Positions 19,646-28,685 of a DNA stretch of 64,000 nt are shown here, piece after piece. The DNA comes from Stutzerimonas xanthomarina. Lineage in GTDB: Bacteria; Pseudomonadota; Gammaproteobacteria; Pseudomonadales; Pseudomonadaceae. The notes below the pieces were generated by a model that did not search any database, was not told the origin of the DNA, and saw only the letters and a list, made by a program, of their open reading frames with translations. Location of the stretch: the NCBI RefSeq assembly GCF_003935375.1, contig NZ_RHQM01000006.1, forward strand, positions 172,880 through 236,879, read 5' to 3'. The position numbers and the translations under genes are program-made. Numbering within the stretch: position 1 is the first letter of the stretch; each line of letters opens with the position of its first letter.

Positions 19646-21481
19646 TCAATCCACCCCGACAAACCCACCGGTCTGGTGCTGCCACAGCCGCGCATAGAGA
19701 CCGCCGCGGGCGATCAGCTCGGCATGGGTGCCGGTCTCGATCACCTGGCCCCCGTCGATCACCACCAGCCGATCCATGCGCGCGATGGTCGACAGCCGGT
19801 GGGCGATGGCGATCACCGTCTTGCCTTCCATCAGGGTATCCAGGCTCTCCTGAATCGCCGCCTCGACCTCCGAATCCAGCGCCGAGGTGGCTTCGTCGAG
19901 CACCAGGATCGGCGCGTCCTTGAGCAGCACCCGGGCGATGGCGATGCGTTGGCGTTGCCCGCCGGAGAGCTTCACGCCGCGCTCGCCGACCATCGCCTCG
20001 AAGCCCTTGCCGCCCTGGCTATCGTCCAGAGTCTCTATGAACGCGTCCGCGCGGGCCTTGCGTGCCGCGGCCCAGAGTTCCTCTTCCGTGGCGTCGGGCT
20101 TGCCGTAGCGCAGGTTGTCGCGGATCGAACGGTGCAGCAGCGAGGTGTCCTGGGTGACCACGCCGATATTGGCGCGCAGGCTTTCCTGGCTGACCTCGGC
20201 GACGTTCTGCCCATCGATAAGGATGCGCCCGCTTTCCAGGTCATAAAGGCGCAGTAGCAGGTTGACCAGCGTCGACTTGCCCGCACCCGACGGCCCGACC
20301 AGGCCGATCTTCTCGCCCGGACGAATGTCGATGCTCAGGCCACTGATCACCCCGCCCTGCTTGCCGTAGTGGAAATGGACATCCTCGAAGCGCACGCCGC
20401 CCTGCTCCACCTGCAGCGGCCTGGCGTCCTCGGGGTCAAGCACATCGCGCGGCCTGACGATGCTCTTCATGCCGTCCTGCACGGTGCCGACGTTCTCGAA
20501 GATGCCGTTGACCACCCACATGATCCACTCGGCCATGTTGTTGATGCGGATCACCAGGCCCAGCGCCAGGGCGATGGCGCCTGTGGTGATCAGCGCCTCG
20601 CTCCACAGCCACAGCGCCAGCGCGCCGGTGCCGACGATCAACAGGCCGTTCATGCAGGTGATGAGGAAATCCAGGCTGGTGATCACGCGCGACTGCAGGC
20701 GGAACTTGCCAAGCAGCTCCTGCATCGCCTCGCGGGCGTAGCTCTCCTCCTCCCGCGAATGGGCGAACAGCTTGAGCGTGGCGACGTTGCTGTAACCATC
20801 CACCACCCGCCCCATCACCTTCGAACGCGCCGCGGACGCCGCCGCCGAGCGCGCGCGGATACGCGGCACGAAGTACCAGAGTGCGGCGCTGTAGCCGACG
20901 ATCCACAGCAGCAAGGGCACGATCAGGCGCAGGTCAGCAGCGGCGAACAGATACAGCGCGCTGCCGGCATAGACCACCACATGCCAGAGCGCATCGATCA
21001 CCTGCATGGCCGAATCGCGCAGCGACGGCCCGGTCTGCATCACCCGCTGGGCGATGCGCCCAGCGAAATCGTTCTGGAAGAAGTTCAGGCTCTGCTTGAG
21101 CACGTAGCGATGGTTCTGCCAGCGGATCAGATTGGTCAGCCCCGGGTTGATCGCCTGATGCGTCAGCAGGTTGTGCAGGCCGAACACCAGCGGCCGGATG
21201 ACCAACGCCACCGCCGCCATCCACAGCAACTCGTTGCGGTGCTCGGCAAAGAAGGTCCGCGCGTCATCGGTCGCCTGGGCCATATCGATCAACTGGCCGA
21301 GAAAACTGAACAGCGCCACCTCGATCAGCGCCGCGAAAAAGCCCACCACCAGCACGGCCGTCATCAGCGGCCAGACCTGCTTCAGGTAATGGGCATAGAA
21401 GCGCAGCATCCCGGCCGGCGGCGCGACGTCCGGGCTGGGTTTGAAGACATCGATCAGGTTTTCGAAACGGCGGAACAGCAT
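19646..21481 (-). CDS. Fused ABC exporter, permease plus ATPase (611 aa)
   Basis: An inner-membrane half-transporter with an N-terminal six-helix domain (about residues 30-330, starting with LKQVWPLMTAVLVVGFFAAL) and a C-terminal ATPase. Walker A is GPSGAGKST, the signature LSGGQRQRI and Walker B ILVLDEATSALD. The switch histidine lies in AIAHRLSTIA. It belongs to the multidrug/lipid exporter type. ATG 21481 is used because the frame upstream to 21613 runs through a REP-like palindrome. It is the last ordinary chromosomal gene before the cassette array. The substrate is unknown. Confidence 0.85.
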   Translation of the reverse strand: MLFRRFENLIDVFKPSPDVAPPAGMLRFYAHYLKQVWPLMTAVLVVGFFAALIEVALFSFLGQLIDMAQATDDARTFFAEHRNELLWMAAVALVIRPLVFGLHNLLTHQAINPGLTNLIRWQNHRYVLKQSLNFFQNDFAGRIAQRVMQTGPSLRDSAMQVIDALWHVVVYAGSALYLFAAADLRLIVPLLLWIVGYSAALWYFVPRIRARSAAASAARSKVMGRVVDGYSNVATLKLFAHSREEESYAREAMQELLGKFRLQSRVITSLDFLITCMNGLLIVGTGALALWLWSEALITTGAIALALGLVIRINNMAEWIMWVVNGIFENVGTVQDGMKSIVRPRDVLDPEDARPLQVEQGGVRFEDVHFHYGKQGGVISGLSIDIRPGEKIGLVGPSGAGKSTLVNLLLRLYDLESGRILIDGQNVAEVSQESLRANIGVVTQDTSLLHRSIRDNLRYGKPDATEEELWAAARKARADAFIETLDDSQGGKGFEAMVGERGVKLSGGQRQRIAIARVLLKDAPILVLDEATSALDSEVEAAIQESLDTLMEGKTVIAIAHRLSTIARMDRLVVIDGGQVIETGTHAELIARGGLYARLWQHQTGGFVGVD

Positions 21482-21614
21482 GGGGAAGTCTGCTTCGTGG
21501 CGAGGTGGGCGAACGTCGTTCGCAAATACGACCGCGCAGGCGCGGCATCCCGGTTGGACGCCCGGAGCCCCAGAGCGTTTCGCCAACCATATAACCGGCC
21601 CGTCGATTCGCATC

Positions 21615-21640
21615 GGTGGACAAGCAGAGCGTTGTCCACC
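21615..21640. repeat. REP-like palindrome next to the cassette array
   Basis: GGTGGACAA and TTGTCCACC form a perfect 9-bp stem around the 8-base loop GCAGAGCG. On the other strand the loop reads CGCTCTGC, nearly the same as the palindrome at 269-292, so the two are oppositely oriented copies of one family. Confidence 0.55.
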
Positions 21641-21679
21641 CTACGCCACTCGGCCTCCTCTGCCGACACCGTGCATGCG

Positions 21680-21747
21680 TAGTTACGTCCGGGCTACCTC
21701 GCTAAAGCCGCATTCAGCGGCTTGTCCGCTGCAATGCTTTGTTATGC
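21680..21747 (-). repeat. Degenerate or truncated attC site (attC1), end of the cassette array
   Basis: On the minus strand the site begins with the inverse core GCATAAC at 21747-21741, four bases after the stop of the preceding gene, then AAAGCATTGCAGCGGACA and the palindromic CCGCTGAATGCGG. GCATAAC is the exact reverse complement of GTTATGC, the core at the start of the same cassette (22893-22887), as expected for a real cassette. No good GTTRRRY core closes the site on the left, so it is decayed or recombined there. The left limit is approximate. Confidence 0.5.
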
Positions 21748-21750
21748 GAA

Positions 21751-22491
21751 TTACCAACCTGCCGCACAAGCTTTAATCCTATGAATTACCTTGTCGCGAA
21801 ACTCACCATGTCCATGCGTTGCTCTCGGGTGGGCAATTCTAAAGCATATGGCATCGGCTGCCTCAAACTCCCAGAATTTTCTAGAGATTACTTCTTTATT
21901 TCGATAACCACCAAAATTGTCATTTAATAATTGTTTTATTACTGGATCAATATCAGCGAAGCCAGCCGCAAAGATCACAACATCTGGCTTAAGGTGTTTG
22001 ATCTGTATTTCAAGCAGCTCTTTTGATATGGATGTTATTTCTTCAAGCTCACTTTTCGGGCGTGTTCTAGGGCTTTTCTTGTTGTAGTCCCACGCAAACA
22101 AGTTTGCATAGATAATGGCTTTAGGATCAAGTTCAAGTTCCTTCGCCAGTCGGAAAAAGTACTGCTTAAATCGGCTTCGCGTTTTTGTTATGACTTTTCC
22201 GTCCTTGCTCACTGGAAGATGTTTTTTATAACGTTCAGTCGCTTCACGCACAAGCTCGAAAATTTTTTCATTTTTGACAAAATCAGCGACTCGATTAATC
22301 TTATTCTTGTTGTTATCAGTGTTCCATCCGGCAGTCTCCCGACCAACAAGCATAATTTTTAGATTTGAACTCCAATACTCATCAAATGGAACCGGTAAAA
22401 AAACACCAGAATATTTGTCCTCTTCAAGATTGAATGAGTCAATATTAAGAGCTCTCAAGATGGTTGCGTAATCATTAAATAATGCATCCAT
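21751..22491 (-). CDS. Cassette-borne protein, possibly uracil-DNA-glycosylase-fold (246 aa)
   Basis: A soluble 246-residue protein from a cassette. LKIMLVGRETAGWN at about residue 45 resembles motif A of the uracil-DNA glycosylase superfamily. A later strand, KPDVVIFAAGFAD, and the motif IAHPRATHGHG near the C-terminus resemble the His-Pro loop. Acidic or asparagine catalytic residues are not clearly in place, so it may bind nucleic acid or nucleotides without being a glycosylase. I chose ATG 22491, which overlaps the upstream stop as TAATG; a longer start at 22524 would overlap by 34 nt. Its stop lies four bases from the inverse core of attC1. Confidence 0.55.
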   Translation of the reverse strand: MDALFNDYATILRALNIDSFNLEEDKYSGVFLPVPFDEYWSSNLKIMLVGRETAGWNTDNNKNKINRVADFVKNEKIFELVREATERYKKHLPVSKDGKVITKTRSRFKQYFFRLAKELELDPKAIIYANLFAWDYNKKSPRTRPKSELEEITSISKELLEIQIKHLKPDVVIFAAGFADIDPVIKQLLNDNFGGYRNKEVISRKFWEFEAADAICFRIAHPRATHGHGEFRDKVIHRIKACAAGW

Positions 22492-22820
22492 TAAGAAAGC
22501 TTCGTAGAACCATCTGAAAGCCATTCAATATTCAGGCAACCATCACCAAAACGAACAATACCTTCCTTTTTGGGTAGCTCACTATATTGACCTCGATACT
22601 CTATAAAATTATCAAGCAATTCAATGAGGTGTACTTTAAAGCCTGACTCAGTGGCCTCCTCAAAAATGTCGTCCTCAATCTTCCAACGAGTAATGCTCAA
22701 ACGATCTTCATTATCTTCCGCACAAAAAATCACTTCACCGGTTGCTTTCACAATCTCAGGGTATTGCTTGGCCAGCATAGTAAGGCGAGTGGTTTCAAAG
22801 CCTTGGTCAAAGTTTGGCAT
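22491..22820 (-). CDS. Cassette-borne hypothetical protein (109 aa)
   Basis: A small acidic protein starting MPNFDQGFETTRLTMLAKQY, with VIFCAEDNEDRLSITRWKIE and ESGFKVHLIELLDNFIEY. There is no signal peptide or membrane segment, and I recognise no domain. AGGA lies 6 nt before the ATG. Its start is 67 bases inside the cassette from the core GTTATGC, and its stop codon overlaps the next start, so the pair is translationally coupled. It could be a partner or antidote of the second protein, but nothing in the sequence proves it. Confidence 0.6.
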   Translation of the reverse strand: MPNFDQGFETTRLTMLAKQYPEIVKATGEVIFCAEDNEDRLSITRWKIEDDIFEEATESGFKVHLIELLDNFIEYRGQYSELPKKEGIVRFGDGCLNIEWLSDGSTKLS

Positions 22821-22886
22821 ATTGTTTCCTTTAACTCGTTATCTTCCAGCTTACGATATCTGGGCGACAGATTGCGTTGTGAAGGC

Positions 22887-22963
22887 GCATAACGTTTGGT
22901 TAAGGGGCCGGCTTTAGCCGGTCCCGAGTGAGCGAAGCGAACGGCTTGAACCACTAGTTAGGT
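22887..22963 (-). repeat. attC site of an integron cassette (attC2, 77 bp)
   Basis: On the minus strand it runs from the inverse core ACCTAAC (22963-22957) through GTGGTTCAAG and CCTTAACCA, which pair with each other around one extra base, to the core GTTATGC (22893-22887). The inner part holds two more hairpins (CCGGCTAAAGCCGG and a GCGAAGCG-type arm). It differs from attC3 by two substitutions in the 63 bases between the cores. The length fits the 75-80 bp repeats of Pseudomonas chromosomal integrons. Confidence 0.85.
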
Positions 22964-23383
22964 TGCAGACTGCACAGGAATGCTTGCAGCAATCTCAATG
23001 AACCAGTCGGAGTCTATTTCGCAGAGTTTTCCGCCGAGGAATAGATTGCTTTTGTTAAAACTTTGAATCTCTCTTGGAGAGCTGGCCGGGTCTTTGGCGA
23101 GACACATAACCATATAGCACTTTGCGCCATCTTGAATGAGCTTTATGTGTTCTAGGCGCTCCATGTAGCCAAGATTATCTTGGCCTTCGCCGTATTTTTG
23201 AAGGTGAGAAAGCTGCATGTAGTGCGCGCCTTCATGCTTTACTTTTCGATCCTGCCAAACTCGCAATATGACCGTGCCATCTTCGCGGACTCCGCCCCAA
23301 GACCAGCGTGAGTTCTTTAGCGGGGCACCAATTTTTGCGAAGAACTGAGTCAGGCTCACGGTGATATTCCTTCTGCTACCTAA
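22893..23383 (-). mobile_element. Integron gene cassette B (one gene, 491 bp)
   Basis: It begins at TTAGGT of the attC3 core and ends at the G of the attC2 core. Its own inverse core, ACCTAAC, complements its first bases, TTAGGT, exactly as in a circularised cassette. It carries one gene that nearly fills it, with a stop codon inside the inverse core. Confidence 0.75.
22958..23359 (-). CDS. Cassette-borne conserved hypothetical protein (133 aa, GTG start)
   Basis: A soluble 133-residue protein starting MSLTQFFAKIGAPLKNSRWS, then WGGVREDGTVILRVWQDRKV, YMERLEHIKLIQDGAKCYM and SDWFIEIAASIPVQSAT. It begins with GTG at 23359, 8 nt after AAGGA. The TAA stop at 22960-22958 lies within the ACCTAAC inverse core of attC2, which is usual for cassette genes. 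I have the impression that proteins with the N-terminal IGAPLKNSRWSWG pattern are common in mobile contexts, but I cannot give a function. Confidence 0.7.
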   Translation of the reverse strand: MSLTQFFAKIGAPLKNSRWSWGGVREDGTVILRVWQDRKVKHEGAHYMQLSHLQKYGEGQDNLGYMERLEHIKLIQDGAKCYMVMCLAKDPASSPREIQSFNKSNLFLGGKLCEIDSDWFIEIAASIPVQSAT

Positions 23384-23454
23384 TGTTTGGTTAAGGGGCC
23401 GGCTTTAGCCGGTCCCGAGTGAGCGAAGCGAACGACTTGAACCAGTAGTTAGGT
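23378..23454 (-). repeat. attC site of an integron cassette (attC3, 77 bp, altered core)
   Basis: On the minus strand: inverse core ACCTAAC (23454-23448), arms CTGGTTCAAG and CCTTAACCA, and the closing core ATTAGGT (23384-23378). The usual core is GTTRRRY, so the conserved G beside the crossover point is A here. The site has the same length as attC2 and nearly the same sequence. It belonged to the cassette whose gene is cut by the insertion element on its right. Confidence 0.85.
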
Positions 23455-23533
23455 TACTCAAGCGGCGCCCTGAATTGGTGGAGTGGTGATTTTGCATATA
23501 CGCACACTGATGACTCTACTAAGCCTTGATGGA
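23454..23533 (-). pseudogene. 3' remnant of a third cassette gene, cut by the insertion element
   Basis: A frame open from the insertion element edge runs leftward for about 25 codons (ending KSPLHQFRAPLE) to a TAA at 23456-23454 that touches the inverse core of attC3. A stop at this place is typical for cassette genes, so this is probably the tail of an interrupted one. The fragment is too short to identify. Confidence 0.45.
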
Positions 23534-24852
23534 GAGGGTGTCCGAATTTTTGTGTAACCGGCTCATGAGCGACACTGTCGCTCCGAACCGGAGACACCAT
23601 GAGCAAGACGCAACATCCCATCACCGACGAGCTGCTGGATCAGCTCCTGGCCAACTACCAGAATCCTGAAGACCTGATCGGTGCTGACGGCATCCTCAAG
23701 CAACTGACCAAGAAGCTGGTTGAGCGTGCGCTGGATGCTGAGCTGACCCACCACCTGGGCCACGATAAGCATCAGCCGGTAAGCAATCCAACTGGCAACA
23801 CCCGCAACGGTTTCAGCAAGAAGAAACTCAAGGGTGAGTTCGGCGAGTTGCCCATCGAAGTGCCGCGCGACCGGCATGGCACCTTTGATCCGCAGATTGT
23901 CGAGAAGCACCAGACCCGCTGGGCGGGTTTCGACGACAAGATCCTCTCGCTGTATGCCCGCGGCATGACTGTGCGCGAGATCCAGGCGTACTTGCAGGAA
24001 ATGTACGGTGCCGAGGTGTCGCCCAGCCTGATCTCCTCGGTGACCGATGCCGTAGCCGATGAAGTGAAGGCCTGGCAGTCGCGCCCGCTCGATGCGGTCT
24101 ACCCCATCGTCTACCTCGACTGCATCCACACCAAGGTGCGCGAAGGCGCCGTGCGAGTGAAGGCGGTGTATCTGGCGTTGGGCATCAATCTGGCTGGCGA
24201 GAAGGAAATCCTCGGCCTATGGATCGCCCAGAACGAGGGCGCCAAGTTCTGGTTGACCGAGCTGCGTAACCGTGGCGTGCAGGACATCTTCGTCGCCTGC
24301 GTGGATGGCCTGAAGGGCTTCCCTGAGGCTATCGAAGCGGTGTTCCCGCACACCAGCGTGCAGCTGTGCATCGTGCACATGGTCAGACACAGCCTGAACT
24401 ATGTGTCGTGGAAACGGCGGGCTGAAGTGGCTGCTGACCTGAAGCGAATTTACCAGTCCAGCACGGCAGACGAGGCCGAACTGCGCCTCGGTGAGTTCGA
24501 GGCCAAGTGGGATGACGACTACCTGCCGATTGGCCAGTCCTGGCGCCGCAACTGGCCACGTATCACGCCGTTCTTCGACTTCCCGCCAGAGATTCGCAAG
24601 GTGATCTACACCACCAACGCCATCGAATCGGTGAACATGAGCCTGCGCAAGATCACCAAGAATCGCGGATCGTTTCCCAGCGACGAGGCACTGCTGAAAC
24701 TGTTCTACCTGGCACTACGCAACATCAGCAAGAAATGGACGATGCCAATCCGTGACTGGAAGGCGGCGCTGACGCGCTTTACGATCAGCTACGAAGACCG
24801 GCTGCCGCAGCAGTAACCCCAACCCCGGTTACACAAAATTCTGCACACCCTC
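23534..24852 (+). mobile_element. Complete IS256-family insertion sequence (1319 bp)
   Basis: The element has imperfect 28-bp terminal inverted repeats (23534-23561 and 24825-24852, 24 of 28 matching), beginning GAGGGTGT and ending GTGTAACCGG, around one intact transposase gene. Length and layout fit IS256. The 8 bases outside the ends, TTGATGGA on the left and GGTGCTGG on the right, do not match, so there is no target duplication. The left flank is a truncated cassette and the right flank a truncated DUF421 gene. Confidence 0.9.
23599..24816 (+). CDS. IS256-family transposase
   Basis: A 405-residue DDE transposase with a helical insertion. Catalytic residues are visible: Asp in YLDCIHTKV, Asp in CVDGLKGFPEA and Glu in TTNAIESVNMSLRK. 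The N-terminal DNA-binding part has the family pattern ELTHHLGHDKH and GNTRNGFSKKKLKGEFG, and IPRD-type text follows (IEVPRDRHGTFDPQIVEKH). There is no frameshift or internal stop, so it should be functional. Its codon use matches the chromosome better than the cassettes do. Confidence 0.95.
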   Translation: MSKTQHPITDELLDQLLANYQNPEDLIGADGILKQLTKKLVERALDAELTHHLGHDKHQPVSNPTGNTRNGFSKKKLKGEFGELPIEVPRDRHGTFDPQIVEKHQTRWAGFDDKILSLYARGMTVREIQAYLQEMYGAEVSPSLISSVTDAVADEVKAWQSRPLDAVYPIVYLDCIHTKVREGAVRVKAVYLALGINLAGEKEILGLWIAQNEGAKFWLTELRNRGVQDIFVACVDGLKGFPEAIEAVFPHTSVQLCIVHMVRHSLNYVSWKRRAEVAADLKRIYQSSTADEAELRLGEFEAKWDDDYLPIGQSWRRNWPRITPFFDFPPEIRKVIYTTNAIESVNMSLRKITKNRGSFPSDEALLKLFYLALRNISKKWTMPIRDWKAALTRFTISYEDRLPQQ

Positions 24853-25183
24853 GGTGCTGGCGTTCGCGCTGTTGATCGGGCTGCAGTATGTGGTCACCTA
24901 GTCCAGCGTGCGGGTGGCGTGGGTGCGGCGTACGGTGACGGGCGAGCCGGCGCTGCTGTTCTTTCGCGGGCGTTTTCTCGGCGATGCCTTGCGCGCGGCG
25001 CGGGTGACCGAGGATGAGGTGCGGGCTGCGGCGCGCAGTCAGGGGCTGGCCGCGCTGGATGGCATCGAGGCGGTGGTGCTGGAGACCGATGGCAGTTTCA
25101 GCGTGATCACCGATGGCGCCGGCGACAGCCGTTCCACGCTGGACGGGGTGAATGTGCCGGGGCCGAACGAAAAGGGCGTTTGA
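24853..25183 (+). pseudogene. Truncated DUF421 (YetF-like) membrane protein gene with an amber codon
   Basis: Right after the insertion element a frame reads VLAFALLIGLQYVVT, then TAG at 24899-24901, then SSVRVAWVRRTVTGEPALLF and GRFLGDALRAARVTEDEV, ending at 25183. The last membrane helix followed by GEPALLF, RSQG and VLETDGSFSVI is the pattern of DUF421/YetF proteins. In relatives the place of the TAG is commonly a tryptophan, which TGG to TAG would explain. The N-terminal helices are missing, lost at the element junction. A GTG at 24908 could start the remnant, but a lone C-terminal domain is unlikely to work. Confidence 0.75.
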
Positions 25184-25310
25184 GGCCGTGGCACCCTTCA
25201 CCGGCGGCTGATCGCCGGATCCGCCGCCGGGGGCCCGCGCCGGCCCGGTTGCCGCCGCGCGGCGCTGCCGCCAGACTCGTTGTTCCCGCCCTTCGATGCG
25301 ATTCCCACCG

Positions 25311-26198
25311 ATGAAAACCAACCTCGACGAAATGCTCGCCTTTGTCAGCGTGGTCGACAGTGGCTCGATCAGCGCCGCGGCGGCGCAGCTGGAACAGACA
25401 GCCTCGGGCGTCAGCCGGGCGTTGAGTCGGCTGGAAGAGAAGCTGGCGGTGACGCTGTTGCGCCGCACCACGCGGCGCCTCGAGCTGACCGAGGAGGGCG
25501 AGGTGTTCCTGGCGCAGGCGCGCCGCATTCTGGCCAGCGTGGAGGAGGCCGAGGAACAGATGGCGTTGCGGCGGCAGACACCGGCAGGGCGCCTGCGGGT
25601 CAACACCGCCTCGCCGTTCATGCTGCATGTGATCGCGCCGCTGATCGGCGACTTTCGCGCGCGCTACCCGCAGATCGAGCTGGAGCTGTACAGCGACGAC
25701 CGCATCATTGATCTGCTGGAGCGGCGCACCGACCTGGCCATCCGCATCGGCCCGCTGTCGGATTCCAGCCTGCATGCGCGGCCGCTGTGCCACACCATGC
25801 GCCGGGTGCTGGCGAGCCCGGCCTATCTGCAGCGGCATGGCGTGCCGCAGCAGGTCGAGGACCTGGCGGATCACAGCCTGATCGGCTTTACCGAGCCGGA
25901 CCGCCTCAACGATTGGCCGCTGCGCCATGCGCTGGGGGAGAGCTGGCGGATCACCCCGGCGCTGCGTGTCTCCAGCGGCGATACGGCGCGTGAACTGGCG
26001 CTGGCCGGCGAGGGGTTGGTGTGCCTGTCCGACTTCATGACCGAAAAGGATCGCCAGCGCGGCGAGCTGGTGGAGGTGCTGGCGACGCAGCGCGTCGACG
26101 TGCGCCAGCCGATCAATGCGGTGTATTACCGCAACAGCGCACTGGCCTCGCGCATCGCCTGCTTTATCGACTTTCTCAGCGAGCGCCTGGGCGCGTAG
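25311..26198 (+). CDS. LysR family transcriptional regulator
   Basis: A 295-residue regulator of the CrgA/AaeR-like LysR subgroup. The helix-turn-helix is in MLAFVSVVDSGSISAAAAQL and SGVSRALSRLEEKL, followed by LLRRTTRRLELTEEG. The effector domain contains GRLRVNTASPFMLHVIAPLI and LAGEGLVCLSDFM. The start MKTNLDEM is preferred over ATG 25296 by family length, although the ribosome site is weak for both. No target gene stands beside it; the likely neighbour was lost or cut by the insertion element (DUF421 remnant). It ends 11 nt from a converging kinase gene. Confidence 0.85.
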   Translation: MKTNLDEMLAFVSVVDSGSISAAAAQLEQTASGVSRALSRLEEKLAVTLLRRTTRRLELTEEGEVFLAQARRILASVEEAEEQMALRRQTPAGRLRVNTASPFMLHVIAPLIGDFRARYPQIELELYSDDRIIDLLERRTDLAIRIGPLSDSSLHARPLCHTMRRVLASPAYLQRHGVPQQVEDLADHSLIGFTEPDRLNDWPLRHALGESWRITPALRVSSGDTARELALAGEGLVCLSDFMTEKDRQRGELVEVLATQRVDVRQPINAVYYRNSALASRIACFIDFLSERLGA

Positions 26199-26209
26199 CC
26201 GGCCATGTC

Positions 26210-28252
<2,043 letters not shown>

Positions 28253-28685
28253 CGGACAAGCGGGCCCTTTGAATGAAACCCCGGCAGGGCGGTTCGCCAC
28301 CGGCCAGGGGCTGCATGGTTTGAATGAGCATGTGTTTTCTCGGTGCGTCAGGCCGCAATCGGCGAAGTCCCGGCTCGGCCTGGCGCATTTGTCATATTCA
28401 GCAGAGGCGGCGAGAGCGACGATGGTTCCAGCGATCTGACGGAGCGCAGGCGAATACCGAAACAGGGCGACGCGCGGGCGTTGGCAGGTGCAGATAGCGG
28501 CCGCAGGGAGATCAGGTCAGCGGTCGCGCAGCCGGCTCGGGGCAGGGCGAGGGCAGGAAGGTGTCGGGAGGTGACGGGTGATCGGAACGCCGCAAACGCC
28601 CTAAAGCGACACGGCCCTGCCCAGCGAGGTGCTGAACAGGGCCGCGGGGTTTTCTGTCACTGCGGACGCATCCGCAGGCTGACGC
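28253..28685. other. Intergenic region upstream of the hybrid kinase
   Basis: A 430-base stretch that should carry the kinase promoter. Long frames in it have no domain or ribosome-site support. The only clear structure is the hairpin at 28612. Confidence 0.4.
28612..28655. terminator. Stem-loop downstream of the ydgA-like gene
   Basis: CGGCCCTG and CAGGGCCG form a perfect 8-bp stem around a 17-base loop, 40 bases after the stop of the leftward ydgA-like gene. A short GGGGTTTT lies on the right side only, so its direction is unclear. Confidence 0.4.

Larger units (their letters stand above)
21680..22892 (-). mobile_element. Integron gene cassette A (two genes)
   Basis: The cassette is bounded by the core GTTATGC of attC2 and the matching inverse core GCATAAC of attC1, and is read leftward. 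It holds the 109-residue and 246-residue genes, which overlap by one base. The DNA is visibly richer in A and T than the flanks. The left end is approximate because attC1 is degraded. Confidence 0.6.

Noticed and set aside
22887..23454. Two near-identical repeats considered as a CRISPR or as REP elements
   Set aside because: Only two 77-bp copies about 490 bp apart with a gene between them; core sites and pairing arms fit attC.
23563..24129. Minus-strand open frame within the insertion element
   Set aside because: Antisense of the transposase gene; no known function in IS256 elements.
23534..24852. Target site duplication around the insertion element
   Set aside because: The 8 flanking bases differ (TTGATGGA and GGTGCTGG), and shifting by one or two bases does not help.
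24908..25183. Independent small gene starting at GTG 24908
   Set aside because: It is the C-terminal part of a DUF421 domain in frame with a helix before the TAG, so a gene remnant is the better reading.
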